This document shows, piece by piece, positions 37,374-47,685 of a DNA stretch of 64,000 bases. A program made the translations under genes and the position numbers. The stretch comes from Bradyrhizobium huanghuaihaiense. Lineage in GTDB: Bacteria; Pseudomonadota; Alphaproteobacteria; Rhizobiales; Xanthobacteraceae. The notes under the pieces are model-generated. The model did no database searches. It had not been told where the DNA came from and saw nothing but the letters and a program-made list of their open reading frames with translations. The first letter of the stretch is position 1. Each line of letters starts with the position of its first letter. The stretch lies in the NCBI RefSeq assembly GCF_007830635.1, contig NZ_VLLA01000008.1, forward strand, positions 237,418 through 301,417. Reading direction: 5' to 3'.

Positions 37374-38372
37374 ATGACGACCGCCGCCATGTCAAAAGTT
37401 GAGGAAGTTTCCGGTCTGCCCGACATGAAGGTGTCGGTCCGCCAGGTGTTCGGGATCGACAGCGATCTCGAAGTGCCGGCCTATTCCGAAGTCGATCCTC
37501 ATGTGCCCGAAGTCGATTCCGACTATCGCTTCGACCGCGCCACCACGCTCGCCATTCTCGCCGGCTTCGCCCGCAACCGCCGCGTGATGGTGACCGGCTA
37601 TCACGGCACCGGCAAATCCACCCATATCGAGCAGGTCGCCGCGCGCCTGAACTGGCCCTGCGTGCGCGTCAACCTCGACAGCCACATCAGCCGTATCGAC
37701 CTCGTCGGCAAGGACTCCATCGTGGTCCGCGACGGCAAGCAGGTCACCGAATTCCGTGACGGCATTTTGCCCTGGGCGCTGCAGAACAACGTCGCGCTGG
37801 TGTTCGACGAATACGACGCCGGCCGCCCGGACGTCATGTTCGTGATCCAGCGCGTGCTCGAAGTCTCGGGCCGCCTGACGCTGCTCGACCAGAACAAGGT
37901 GATCAAGCCGCATCCGGCCTTCCGGCTTTTTGCCACGGCGAATACGGTTGGCCTCGGCGACACCTCGGGCCTCTATCACGGCACCCAGCAGATCAACCAG
38001 GGCCAGATGGACCGCTGGTCGATCGTCACCACGCTGAACTATCTCAGCCATGACGAGGAAGTCGAGATCGTGCTGGCCAAGGCCAAGCACTATCGCACCC
38101 AGGAAGGCCGCGACATCGTCAACAAGATGGTCCGCCTTGCCGATCTCACCCGTAACGCCTTCGCCAATGGCGATCTGTCGACGGTGATGAGCCCGCGCAC
38201 GGTGATCACCTGGGCGGAAAACTCCGACATCTTCGGCGACATCGGCTTCGCCTTCCGCGTCACCTTCCTCAACAAGTGCGACGAGCTCGAGCGTCCCCTG
38301 GTCGCCGAGTTCTACCAGCGCTGCTTCAACGCGGAGCTGCCGGAATCGGCAGTCAACGTGGCGCTCAGCTGA
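37374..38372 (+). CDS. cobS: cobaltochelatase AAA+ subunit CobS
   Basis: 332 residues. MoxR-like AAA+ ATPase with Walker A GYHGTGKSTH, Walker B VALVFDEYDAG and sensor LFATANTVGLGDTSGLYHG. With CobT and CobN it inserts cobalt into hydrogenobyrinate a,c-diamide in aerobic B12 synthesis. GGAGGA precedes the ATG by a few bases; a TTG immediately before the ATG is in frame but unneeded. CobN is not in this window. Confidence 0.96.
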   Translation: MTTAAMSKVEEVSGLPDMKVSVRQVFGIDSDLEVPAYSEVDPHVPEVDSDYRFDRATTLAILAGFARNRRVMVTGYHGTGKSTHIEQVAARLNWPCVRVNLDSHISRIDLVGKDSIVVRDGKQVTEFRDGILPWALQNNVALVFDEYDAGRPDVMFVIQRVLEVSGRLTLLDQNKVIKPHPAFRLFATANTVGLGDTSGLYHGTQQINQGQMDRWSIVTTLNYLSHDEEVEIVLAKAKHYRTQEGRDIVNKMVRLADLTRNAFANGDLSTVMSPRTVITWAENSDIFGDIGFAFRVTFLNKCDELERPLVAEFYQRCFNAELPESAVNVALS

Positions 38373-38382
38373 GGTTTGAGAT

Positions 38383-38523
38383 GTCGTCCCGGACAAGCGC
38401 AGCGAAGCGGAGCGCAGATCCGGGACCCATAACCACAGGCCGTGGTTTTGCGAAGATCGGAGTCGGCTGTGTGCTCAACGACCGCTGCCTGTGGTTATGG
38501 GTCCCGGCCTTCGCCGGGACGAC
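38383..38523. repeat. family A paired inverted repeat
   Basis: Sits between cobS and cobT, which otherwise would be one operon. The left arm has the long loop ACAAGCGCAGCGAAGCGGAG and the right arm the short GGCCTTCGCC form, the same outer bases. Confidence 0.9.
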
Positions 38524-38535
38524 GGTGAGATCGAG

Positions 38536-40443
38536 ATGAGCACATCATCATCAAACTCCAAATTCCGTAGCAGCAAGGAAGCGCCGACCGAGCCGTTCAA
38601 GCGCTCGGTCGCCTCCTGCCTCAAGGCGATCGCGAAATCGCCCGAGCTCGACGTCTCCTTCGCGGCCGAGCGTCCTGGGCTTGCACCGGGCAAGGCGCGG
38701 CTGCCCGAGCCGGCGCGCAAGATGACCAAGCGTGACGCCGCCATCGTGCGCGGCCACGCCGACTCCATCGCGCTCAAGATCGCCTGTCACGATCCCAAGG
38801 TTCATCGCAAGCTGATGCCCGGCAATCCGCAGGCGCGCGGCGTGTTCGAGGCGGTGGAGCAGGCGAGGGTCGAGGCGATCGGCGCGCGCCGCATGGCGGG
38901 CGTTGCGAAAAACCTCACCGCGATGCTCGACGACCATTTCCATCGCGGCAAGTTCGACGAGATCACCGACCGCGCCGATGCGCCGCTCGCGGACGCGCTG
39001 GCGATGCTGGTGCGCGAGCGCCTCACCGGCATGGCGCCGCCGACGGCGGCGAAGAAGATGGTCGATCTCTGGCGGCCCATCCTCGAAGACAAGATCGGCA
39101 GGCGGCTCGACCGGCTCGATGGCGTGGTCGAGGACCAGGCCAGGTTCGGCGACGCCGTGCATGATCTGTTGTCGGCGCTCGAGCTCGGCGACGAGCGCAA
39201 CGCCGACAGCGAGGACGATGAGGACAACGACGAGAACCAGGACGGCGACAACGATCAGTCCGGCGCCGAAGGCTCGCCCGATTCCGACGCCGCACAGGAG
39301 ATGAGCGCCGACCAGGCGCAGGCATCATCCGAGGAGATGAGCGAGAGCGCGATGGAAAGCGCGCAGGCCTCGACCTCCGACACCTTCGACGACGGCGAGC
39401 TCGGCGACGACGAGACGCCGGGCGAGGCGACGCGTCCGAACGCGCATGGCAGGAACGAGCCGCGCGGGCCGGAATATCACGCCTTCGCGCCCAAGTTCGA
39501 CGAGGTCATCGCCGCCGAAGACCTGTGCGATCATGACGAGCTGGAGCGCCTGCGCGCCTATCTCGACAAGCAGCTCGCGCATCTGCAAGGCATCGTCGCC
39601 CGCCTCGCCAACCGGCTGCAGCGCCGCCTGATGGCGCAGCAGAACCGCGCCTGGGAGTTCGACCTCGAAGAGGGCATCCTCGATCCCGCGCGCCTGTCGC
39701 GCGTCGTCACCGATCCCTATCACCCGCTGTCCTTCATGCACGAGAAGGAGGCGACGTTCCGCGACACCGTGGTGACGCTGCTGCTCGACAATTCCGGCTC
39801 GATGCGCGGCCGCCCGATCACGGTCGCCGCGACCTGCGCCGACATTTTGGCCCGCACGCTGGAGCGTTGCGGCGTCAAGGTCGAGATTCTGGGCTTCACC
39901 ACGCGCGCCTGGAAGGGCGGGCAATCGCGTGAGGCGTGGCTTGCCGCCGGCAAGCCGGCCAATCCCGGCCGTCTCAACGATCTCCGTCACATCATCTACA
40001 AGTCGGCCGATGCCCCCTGGCGCCGTGCGCGAAAAAATCTCGGCCTGATGATGCGCGAGGGTCTCCTCAAGGAGAACATCGACGGCGAGGCGCTGGACTG
40101 GGCGCACAAGCGCCTGCTGGCGAGGGCCGAGCAGCGCAAGATCCTGATGATGATCTCGGACGGCGCGCCGGTCGACGATTCCACGCTGTCGGTCAATCCC
40201 GGCAACTATCTCGAGCGGCACCTGCGCCACATCATCGAGGAGATCGAGACCCGCTCGCCGGTCGAGCTGATCGCGATCGGCATCGGCCACGACGTGACGC
40301 GCTACTATCGCCGCGCGGTGACGATCGTGGACGCGGAAGAACTCGGCGGCGCCATCACCGAGAAACTCGCCGAGCTCTTCAGCGAGACCAACACCGCACC
40401 AACCCAGCCGGCCGGTCGCCCGCGACGCAAACTGCATTCGTGA
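38536..40443 (+). CDS. cobT: cobaltochelatase subunit CobT
   Basis: 635 residues from the ATG of MSTSSSNSKF; the open frame further up is repeat sequence. N-terminal helical domain, a highly acidic Asp/Glu/Ser/Gln-rich linker (about 225-310) and a C-terminal VWA domain with MIDAS LLLDNSGSMRGRP. The VWA binds CobN and transmits the AAA+ motion of CobS. GTGA overlap with the next gene. Confidence 0.96.
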   Translation: MSTSSSNSKFRSSKEAPTEPFKRSVASCLKAIAKSPELDVSFAAERPGLAPGKARLPEPARKMTKRDAAIVRGHADSIALKIACHDPKVHRKLMPGNPQARGVFEAVEQARVEAIGARRMAGVAKNLTAMLDDHFHRGKFDEITDRADAPLADALAMLVRERLTGMAPPTAAKKMVDLWRPILEDKIGRRLDRLDGVVEDQARFGDAVHDLLSALELGDERNADSEDDEDNDENQDGDNDQSGAEGSPDSDAAQEMSADQAQASSEEMSESAMESAQASTSDTFDDGELGDDETPGEATRPNAHGRNEPRGPEYHAFAPKFDEVIAAEDLCDHDELERLRAYLDKQLAHLQGIVARLANRLQRRLMAQQNRAWEFDLEEGILDPARLSRVVTDPYHPLSFMHEKEATFRDTVVTLLLDNSGSMRGRPITVAATCADILARTLERCGVKVEILGFTTRAWKGGQSREAWLAAGKPANPGRLNDLRHIIYKSADAPWRRARKNLGLMMREGLLKENIDGEALDWAHKRLLARAEQRKILMMISDGAPVDDSTLSVNPGNYLERHLRHIIEEIETRSPVELIAIGIGHDVTRYYRRAVTIVDAEELGGAITEKLAELFSETNTAPTQPAGRPRRKLHS

Positions 40444-41510
40444 GCACGCAATCATCCCGCCGCAGCTTTCTTGGCCACGCGGCGGCGGGATTTTCCACTC
40501 TTGCACTCTCCCGATTGGCGCAGGCGCAAGCGGCGACCGAGCCGCCACCGCGCCCGCTCCAGGTCGAGCATGCTGTTGCCGAGCCAGCGAGTCTCGAGGT
40601 CAATGCGCGCCCCATTCCGAGTTTCGAGCCGCGCGACCGCTCGCGCACGCGCTTCGGCTCGCTGGACTATCGCAGCGGCCTGGTGCTGACCTCGCCCTTT
40701 CGCGGTTTCGGCGGCCTGTCCGGCATCCGGCTCGACGCCAAAGGCGAGCGCTTCCTCGCGATCTCCGACCAGGGCAGCTGGTTCACCGGCCGCATCCGTT
40801 ATTCCGGCAAGGCCATGGCCGGGCTCGACGAGGTCGAGGCCGCGCCGCTGCTGGGCCCGGAGGGGCGGCCGATCACCGAGAAGCGCATGTGGTGGGATTC
40901 GGAATCGCTGACGCGCGACGGCAATGTGGTCTATGTCGGGCTCGAGCGCGTCAACCAGATCCTGCGCTACGATTTCGCCAAAGGCGGCGTCCGCGCCCGA
41001 GGCGAGCCGATCCCGGTGCCATCAGGCGTTCGCAAGCTGCCGCACAACAAGGGGTTGGAAGCACTGGTCTTCGTGCCGAAGGGCCAACCTCTCGCCGGCA
41101 GCCTGATCGCGTTCTCCGAGCGCGGGCTCGACGCCGACGGCAATCTGGTCGCGTTCCTGATCGGCGGTCCGACGCCCGGCCAGTTCAGCGTCCGCCGTAC
41201 CGAGAAATTCGACATCAGCGATGCGGTGCTCTTGCCCTCCGGCGAGCTCCTGATCCTCGAGCGCAAATTCTCCTGGTTCACCGGCGTCGACATCCGCATC
41301 CGCTCGATCCCCCTGAAGTCCATCGCGCCTGGCGCGCTGGTCGACGGCCCCGCGCTGTTCAAGGCCGATCTCGGCCAGGAGATCGACAACATGGAAGGCA
41401 TCGACGCCCACGTCACGCCGGAAGGCGAGACCGTGCTGACCCTCGTCTCCGACGACAATTTTTCGATGCTCCAGCGCACCCTGCTGCTGCAGTTCACGCT
41501 GGTGGAGTAG
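40440..41510 (+). CDS. esterase-like phytase domain protein, exported
   Basis: 356 residues from a GTG that overlaps the cobT stop (GTGA). The N-terminus SSRRSFLGHAAAGFSTLALS is a twin-arginine signal. The body is the PF13449 esterase-like activity of phytase domain (GFGGLSGIRLDAKGERFLAISDQGSWFTGRI, WWDSESLTRDGNVVYVGLERVNQILRYDF, NKGLEALVFVP). Periplasmic; natural substrate unknown. The position behind cobT is translational coupling rather than a clear pathway link. Confidence 0.88.
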   Translation: MSTQSSRRSFLGHAAAGFSTLALSRLAQAQAATEPPPRPLQVEHAVAEPASLEVNARPIPSFEPRDRSRTRFGSLDYRSGLVLTSPFRGFGGLSGIRLDAKGERFLAISDQGSWFTGRIRYSGKAMAGLDEVEAAPLLGPEGRPITEKRMWWDSESLTRDGNVVYVGLERVNQILRYDFAKGGVRARGEPIPVPSGVRKLPHNKGLEALVFVPKGQPLAGSLIAFSERGLDADGNLVAFLIGGPTPGQFSVRRTEKFDISDAVLLPSGELLILERKFSWFTGVDIRIRSIPLKSIAPGALVDGPALFKADLGQEIDNMEGIDAHVTPEGETVLTLVSDDNFSMLQRTLLLQFTLVE

Positions 41511-41529
41511 GGCGCGCTAACCCTCCGCC

Positions 41530-41655
41530 GTCGTCCTGGCGAAAGCCAGGACCCATACCGCGTGATCTATCGAGTGCGACAGGTCGAAGTACCAACGACA
41601 AGTCTTCGTCAAACTCCTCCCTGGGGCAATGGGTCCTGGCTTTCGCCAGGACGAC
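41530..41655. repeat. family A paired inverted repeat
   Basis: Left inner flank CCATACCGCGTGATCTATCG, right inner flank TCTTCGTCAAACTCCTCCCTGG, i.e. the two different half types head to head. Confidence 0.9.
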
Positions 41656-41693
41656 GACGTGAACGCCCGAGCGCTGTGCCGCGACAAACCGTG

Positions 41694-42389
41694 ATGCAAC
41701 TTCGCCGCGCCATCGCTGCCGCGCTCTTCGTCCTGCTCGCCGCGACGCCGCAGGCGCGCGCCACGGCCGAGCACACTTATGCGAGGGGCGAGTACGGCAT
41801 CATCGCGGGCGGGTGGGCGCCGAACAAGCGGCTCGCCATCGCCGTTCATGGCGAGGGCGAGGGCGCGCATGACAAGTTTCACGCCTATCTGATGTCGGAG
41901 CCGAAGCATCGCCCACTGGCCGTGCTTGATAACATCAGCCACGAGAACAATCTCGACACCGCTTCCGATGCCTATTACGCGGAGTGGTCGCCCGACTCCC
42001 GCTATGTCGCGGTCTCCTTCCGCACCGAGCGTCACATCATGACGCTGAACATCTATGCGATCGAAGGCCATCGCGCGCGGCTGATCGAGACGCCGGACCT
42101 GTTTCGCAAGGCGACGGGCCGCACCGTCGTGGTCAAGACCGACGACGACATGCGCACCTATTTCCCCACTGTGAAGTGGCGGGGGCCGCGCCGCTTCGAT
42201 TTCAACGACTACCGTCTTTTCGTCGAGGACGACAAGGCGCTGGCCGACGAGCTCGGCGAACTCTGCGGCCTGACCAAAATGGAGGACGGCCGCTATTCGA
42301 TCGAGTTCGCCGCCCACGCCACGATCACGCTCGGGCGCGGGGACAAGAGTCGCATCGGCAAGCTGCGGCGCGGGGTTTTCCAGCGGTAA
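41694..42389 (+). CDS. secreted protein of unknown function
   Basis: 231 residues. Signal peptide MQLRRAIAAALFVLLAATPQ cleaved near ARA-TAEHTY. The mature part contains beta-propeller-like segments (AYYAEWSPDSRYVAVSFRTERHIMTLNIYAI), but I recognise no named family. Monocistronic, framed by two family A repeats (41530 and 42427). Confidence 0.75.
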   Translation: MQLRRAIAAALFVLLAATPQARATAEHTYARGEYGIIAGGWAPNKRLAIAVHGEGEGAHDKFHAYLMSEPKHRPLAVLDNISHENNLDTASDAYYAEWSPDSRYVAVSFRTERHIMTLNIYAIEGHRARLIETPDLFRKATGRTVVVKTDDDMRTYFPTVKWRGPRRFDFNDYRLFVEDDKALADELGELCGLTKMEDGRYSIEFAAHATITLGRGDKSRIGKLRRGVFQR

Positions 42390-42426
42390 CGGGCCGTTCC
42401 CGTTAGGTCGTGCCTCAATCTCCCCC

Positions 42427-42569
42427 GTCGTCTCGGGGCGCGCAAAGCGCGAGCCCGGGACCCTTAACCACAGGGAGAGGTTTGACGGAGACTGGTGATT
42501 GCCAATCTTCGCCAAACCCGATTCTGTGGCTATGGATCCCGGGCTCACGCTTCGCGTGCCCCGGATGAC
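42427..42569. repeat. family A paired inverted repeat, variant arms
   Basis: Arms GTCGTCTCGGGGCGCGCAAA ... CCCCGGATGAC; both inner flanks are of the same type (AACCACAGGGAG / CTGTGG). The rest of the gap to 42697 shows nothing. Confidence 0.85.
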
Positions 42570-42697
42570 AGCTGAGTTAGCAGTGGCCCGCATGCATAGC
42601 CTCAGCAGCGGGCATGCCTCCCGCGCGGCTGGCAATTCGCCATCGGCTGACTAAACTTCATGCAATCGCTTTCATCCCTCATTCCCCCGGAACCCGC

Positions 42698-43810
<1,113 letters not shown>

Positions 43811-43854
43811 GGAGAGGGCGCGTGAGGCGCGATGGTGGTGCTATAGTCACCAGT

Positions 43855-43986
43855 GTCGTCCCGGCGAAAGCCGGGACCCTTATCGCGTGATCTCACGATG
43901 GCGCGCGGTGCGCGTTGACAACGTAACTTTGAGTCTTCGCCAAACTGCTTCCTGGGGTTATGGGTCCCGGCTTTCGCCGGGACGAC
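43855..43986. repeat. family A paired inverted repeat
   Basis: Arms GTCGTCCCGGCGAAAGCCGG and complement, with inner flanks ATCGCGTGATCTC and TCTTCGCCAAACTGCTTCC. Occupies the gap before the small membrane protein. Confidence 0.9.
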
Positions 43987-44107
43987 ACTGAACTTGTGGT
44001 TCGTGCACGTCCCTCATCCCCTCACGCATCCGTAACTCTCCTCACCTTCCACGCACCCCGAAACTGGCCTAACCTTGCACGCAGTCAATGCCTCGCGGAG
44101 GCCGGCC

Positions 44108-44515
44108 ATGCGGTTTCGTGTTCGTAAAGCTGCCCACGTGTTCGAGCGCGTGGGGCTCGCGATGGCGGGGGCCGCGTGCGGGCTGTTCGTCGGCGCCTAT
44201 GTCGGATCGGCGATCGCGCCGCTGACGACGCAAGGGTTCCTGCTGCTGATGATGCTGCTCGGCGCGGTCGGCTTCTATCTCGGCATCGACACGCCGCAGA
44301 TGCCCTTCGATGAAGAGCACAGCAGCATCGACGCCGCCGAATTGCTGAGCTCGGCCGGCACGCTCTGCGCCACGCTCACCGCGCTCGCCTCCGTCGCCGT
44401 CATCGTGCTCCGCCTCGACCCGCATTTGGCCTGGACCTGGCTCGCTTTGTTCGGCTGGACCGGCGGCGTCGCCATGCAGATCGTCGCGGGGACAAAGGCG
44501 CGGATGCGGAAGTAG
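44108..44515 (+). CDS. small membrane protein of unknown function
   Basis: 135 residues with four predicted helices (about 17-37, 42-62, 78-98, 103-123); AGAACGLFVGAYVGSAIAPL and WLALFGWTGGVAMQIVAGTKARMRK. I do not recognise a family. ATG start of MRFRVRKAAHVFERVG; basic N- and C-termini suggest both ends inside. Confidence 0.7.
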   Translation: MRFRVRKAAHVFERVGLAMAGAACGLFVGAYVGSAIAPLTTQGFLLLMMLLGAVGFYLGIDTPQMPFDEEHSSIDAAELLSSAGTLCATLTALASVAVIVLRLDPHLAWTWLALFGWTGGVAMQIVAGTKARMRK

Positions 44516-44544
44516 GGGTGTAGGTGCGCGCCACATACACCGCC

Positions 44545-44672
44545 GTCGTCCCGGCGAAGGCCGGGACCCATCACCGCGTGATCGATCGATTGTGGGCAGT
44601 GCTAATCCCGAACGACCAGTCTTCGCCAAACCCTTCCCTGTGGGTATGGGTCCCGGCCTACGCCGGGACGAC
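44545..44672. repeat. family A paired inverted repeat
   Basis: Arms GTCGTCCCGGCGAAGGCCGG ... CCGGCCTACGCCGGGACGAC. Lies between the membrane protein and the convergent PilZ gene. Confidence 0.9.
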
Positions 44673-44712
44673 GGCGGAGGATGCGGCGGCGCCTTCGGCT
44701 ACGACGACGAAA

Positions 44713-44958
44713 TCAAAACACCACGCCCACCCGCGTGCCGCGCTTCCACGCGATCCGGCAGCGCTTTTTGGTGTTCACATGCAGCAGCTCGAAGCGGTCG
44801 GGGATCTGCACCTGGCCGCCGAGATCGACGCAGGCGCCGCCCGGCGAATAGTCGATCAGCGTGCAGGGAATCACCGGCGCGCGCGGGTCGGTGATGATCT
44901 TGGCCTGGCGGGATACCAGGCCTGCGGGTTTCACGCGGGCATATTTACGCGGATGCAT
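44713..44958 (-). CDS. PilZ domain protein
   Basis: 81 residues from the ATG that has GGAGG at 10 nt; a GTG two codons upstream is possible. The PilZ fold shows in PRKYARVKPAGLV and CTLIDYSPGGACVDLGG, corresponding to the D/NxSxxG motif. The RxxxR part is reduced to RKYARVK, so c-di-GMP binding is not certain. Stand-alone PilZ proteins are abundant in Bradyrhizobium. Confidence 0.85.
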   Translation of the reverse strand: MHPRKYARVKPAGLVSRQAKIITDPRAPVIPCTLIDYSPGGACVDLGGQVQIPDRFELLHVNTKKRCRIAWKRGTRVGVVF

Positions 44959-45125
44959 TGGCACATCTCCTCCAACTCCGCGGCTCGCGGCGGGCTCTGT
45001 GCAGGATGATGCAAAGGAGATGATGCGATCCAGCTAAGGTCGGGGTGAGAATTTTAATGAAAAGCTGCGGCGAACGGAGAAAGCGGCGGTAGCTGGGTGC
45101 GGAAAGCGCCGCCTCAACTTCCGCC

Positions 45126-45250
45126 GTCGTCCTGGCGAAAGCCAGGACCCATTACCCCAGGGAGGAGTTTGGAAGATTTTCCGTTCGGTACATCTGCCTT
45201 CCGCAATCGAGAGATCACGCGGTATGGGTCCTGGCTTTCGCCAGGACGAC
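45126..45250. repeat. family A paired inverted repeat
   Basis: Arms GTCGTCCTGGCGAAAGCCAG + GAC and complement. In the gap 44965-45387 this and the next element are the only structures seen. Confidence 0.9.
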
Positions 45251-45283
45251 GGCTGAAAGTTGTTGCGCGACTCTGCCCACCAC

Positions 45284-45363
45284 CGTCATTGCGAGCGCAG
45301 CGAAGCAATCCAGGCTGCCTCCGCGGAAAGATGCTGGATTGCTTCGCTGCGCTCGCAATGACG
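45284..45363. repeat. family I inverted repeat
   Basis: CGTCATTGCGAGCGCAGCGA + AGCAATCCAG ... CTGGATTGCT + TCGCTGCGCTCGCAATGACG, a 30-bp perfect arm. Widespread type in proteobacteria. Confidence 0.9.
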
Positions 45364-45387
45364 ACGATGTGGCGCGAGCCTGCCACC

Positions 45388-46731
45388 TCACCCCGTCACC
45401 CCCTCCTCCACCCCAGCCGCCGCCACATCCACCCCCGGCGGCACCGGCATCGGCACGGTGACGTAATCCTTCGGCATGTTCACCGGCCGGTAGCCCGGCT
45501 CCACCGCCATCCGCTTCAGCACGCTCTCATGCACATGCGCGCCTTCGGGGATGAGGCGCGGCTCGCAATCGGGGATGTAGAGGCCGAAATAGACCTTCCG
45601 CTCCGGCCATTCCCTGTACTTCGCGTTCTTCGGCAAATACTCCAGCACGAGCCAGGCCGCATTCATCGAATCGTGCAGCTCGCCCGTCTTCCCCGTGTAG
45701 GCCGGCGGCACATATTTGAACGGCGAGTTCTTGCGCTGGACGCCCCAGGCGAGCTGGTTCACGGTGCGCGGGTTGAACTTCAGCCCGGCCTTCTCGGCCT
45801 CCTCGATCATCCAGATCAGCGGATATTTCGATTCCCCGCTTTCGGCCTCCGCATAGCCGCCGCCGACGTCGCAATGCACGCCGGCGAACCACACCTGCAG
45901 GATGTCCTGCGCCACCTTCTTCTCCTCGGGCACGTAGCGGTTGCTCCAATAATCCTGCGGCTCCTCATACTTGTTGAGGCGGAACATGCGCCGCCGCTCG
46001 TCGATCGCGATCGCCTGCCGGAAGATGTTGACGCTCGGATTGCGCCGCGTGAAGGCGAGCTCCTCCAGGCTGAACACGAAGAAGAAATTGTCGCGCCGCG
46101 GCACGATCACGCTCGCCACCGTGTCCCACACGCCGATGAAGTGGATGGTCGGCCAGCGCGTCGAAGTGATGCGCGCGAATTGGGCGGCGAGGTCGAACGC
46201 GTCCTTCGGCAGCGGCCCCTGGTCGTCGACGGCGACGTCGCTGAGGTCCTCGACGTCGTTGCCGCGCCCGGTGCCGGAGTATTGCTTGTAGGCGACCATG
46301 CCGCTTCCTGCGAGGTTCACCTGCTCCGGCGAGATCAGTCCGATCTTGTGGATCAGCCCCGCCAGCACCCGCACCGTGTAGGCCCCGCGCGAAAAACCGA
46401 ACAGATAGATCCTGTCGCCGGGCGCATAATGCTCGACCAGGAAGCAATAGGCGCTGAGCACGTTGTCATCGAGCCCGTAGCCGGTGGCGAGCCCCAGCAC
46501 CAAATTGATGTTGGCCTTCCAGCGGTGCCACGTCGTCGGCTCCGTCACCGTGCCGACCCCGGGATCGTAGAACACCATCTGCCGCGGCTGCGTCTTGTCC
46601 GTCTTGCGCAGGCAGCGATAGAGCTTCAGAACGTTGGAGATGTTCTCCGAGATCTCGTTGCCGGTCCCGTCACAGCAGATGACGAGGTTTTTCGGCTCGG
46701 TTTTGCGGTCGATGTCGCGCGCGTGCTCCAC
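45388..46731 (-). CDS. DUF2235 alpha/beta hydrolase domain protein
   Basis: 447 residues from a GTG preceded by GGAGG at 8 nt. DUF2235 features: KNLVICCDGTGNEISENISNV at the N-terminus and the nucleophile elbow LFGFSRGAYTVR (Ser114). The family includes Tle1-type phospholipase effectors of type VI secretion, but no T6SS gene is near, so a metabolic or surface role is just as likely. Two decayed copies of its 5' end lie at 51831-52063 and 53648-53924, all in the same orientation. Confidence 0.9.
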   Translation of the reverse strand: MEHARDIDRKTEPKNLVICCDGTGNEISENISNVLKLYRCLRKTDKTQPRQMVFYDPGVGTVTEPTTWHRWKANINLVLGLATGYGLDDNVLSAYCFLVEHYAPGDRIYLFGFSRGAYTVRVLAGLIHKIGLISPEQVNLAGSGMVAYKQYSGTGRGNDVEDLSDVAVDDQGPLPKDAFDLAAQFARITSTRWPTIHFIGVWDTVASVIVPRRDNFFFVFSLEELAFTRRNPSVNIFRQAIAIDERRRMFRLNKYEEPQDYWSNRYVPEEKKVAQDILQVWFAGVHCDVGGGYAEAESGESKYPLIWMIEEAEKAGLKFNPRTVNQLAWGVQRKNSPFKYVPPAYTGKTGELHDSMNAAWLVLEYLPKNAKYREWPERKVYFGLYIPDCEPRLIPEGAHVHESVLKRMAVEPGYRPVNMPKDYVTVPMPVPPGVDVAAAGVEEGVTG

Positions 46732-46763
46732 GGGATGTGCCTCCGGGTGATGCTACCGGGACG

Positions 46764-46769
46764 AGTATA
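46764..46769 (-). promoter_or_regulatory. candidate -10 box of the DUF2235 gene
   Basis: TATACT on the minus strand, 32 bp upstream of the GTG. It is conserved in the remnant at 53648-53924 together with the GGAGG and the GTG. Confidence 0.4.
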
Positions 46770-46809
46770 GCGGAAAAGCGCGACGGAGAAGAGACGATGG
46801 TGCTTCTTA

Positions 46810-46968
46810 CCCTCCCCTGGAGGGGGAGGGTCGGCTCGCATTGAGCGCAGAGAAAATGCGAGACGGGGTGGGGTGACGGTCTCTCCCCATCCAACAGTGC
46901 CCGAGTGGAGAGATCACCCCACCCCGCTCGCGCTCCGCGCGATCGACCCTCCCCCTCCAGGGGAGGGT
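46810..46968. repeat. family C large inverted repeat
   Basis: CCCTCCCCTGGAGGGGGAGG ... CCTCCCCCTCCAGGGGAGGG, inner GGGGTGGGGTGAC / GATCACCCCACCCC. Ends 23 bp before the next stop codon. Confidence 0.9.
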
Positions 46969-46991
46969 GAGCGCGCAGCGCTCGCCTCCGC

Positions 46992-47333
46992 CTACTTCTT
47001 CTTCGCCGGCCCGAAATCCGGCTGCCAGGCCGCCTCCTTGCGGCTTGGCGCTGCGGCGATCACCTTGGCCTTGTCCTTCTTCGGCTTCTTGGCCTCGCGA
47101 TTGCTGCGTTGCTGTCCCTTGGCCATGTCGCTCTCCTCTGGTTCGAGTTCGCCGAGTTCGTCCGCCTGCAGCACACGCCCGCGCGGCGTGCAGACGCGCA
47201 CGTCCATGTAGCCGTCGCGCAGCAGCTTTCGCGCCAGCCGCAATGCCACCGTCGCGCTGCCGCGGCCGAGATTGGTGCTGCCATATTCGCCCGTCGCCCA
47301 GACGAGATAGGGCACGCGGATCGGCCTAGCCAT
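46992..47333 (-). CDS. small protein with an in-frame internal start
   Basis: 113 residues (MARPIRVPYLVWATGEYGST ...). The last 44 codons form a Lys/Ala-rich peptide, MAKGQQRSNREAKKPKKDKA onwards, whose own ATG (47126) has a strong AGAGGAGA upstream. That short form alone is, from memory, a common Bradyrhizobium hypothetical. Either one 113-residue protein or two products from one frame. Function unknown. Confidence 0.65.
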   Translation of the reverse strand: MARPIRVPYLVWATGEYGSTNLGRGSATVALRLARKLLRDGYMDVRVCTPRGRVLQADELGELEPEESDMAKGQQRSNREAKKPKKDKAKVIAAAPSRKEAAWQPDFGPAKKK

Positions 47334-47424
47334 GGAAGAGTGCCGCAGCGCAGACGAGAAGCAGCAGAAACAGCGGAACGATAACAGGCGGAACGATCCA
47401 TTCCGAGGCGCGAAAACGCGACAT
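47326..47424 (-). CDS. 32-residue single-pass membrane peptide
   Basis: MSRFRASEWIVPPVIVPLFL then LLLVCAAALFHG and stop. One membrane helix with a short basic N-terminus. GGAGG stands at ideal spacing before the ATG, and its TAG overlaps the next start (ATGGCTAG), so it looks translated and coupled to the gene at 46992-47333. Confidence 0.55.
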   Translation of the reverse strand: MSRFRASEWIVPPVIVPLFLLLLVCAAALFHG

Positions 47425-47685
47425 CGCATCCTCCTGCACGCGCACGACGACGTGCCCTAGTGACTGGTTTCCCGGCGGGAGCGCACGTGACCCTCAGTCA
47501 CCGGTCGATGCCGTAGCGGAAGATGCGGTGATGTAAGCAAGCCTACGCCTGCCGCACGCCAATAGCGAGGACTAAAACGCCGCGTACGGCGCGGTGGATT
47601 GTACTGGCTATTGCCGCGCGACAAGCGCATGGTCGCAATCGCCGGCGTCGGTTTGGGGCCCGCTCTCGCAGCAAGGCAGGCGTGC

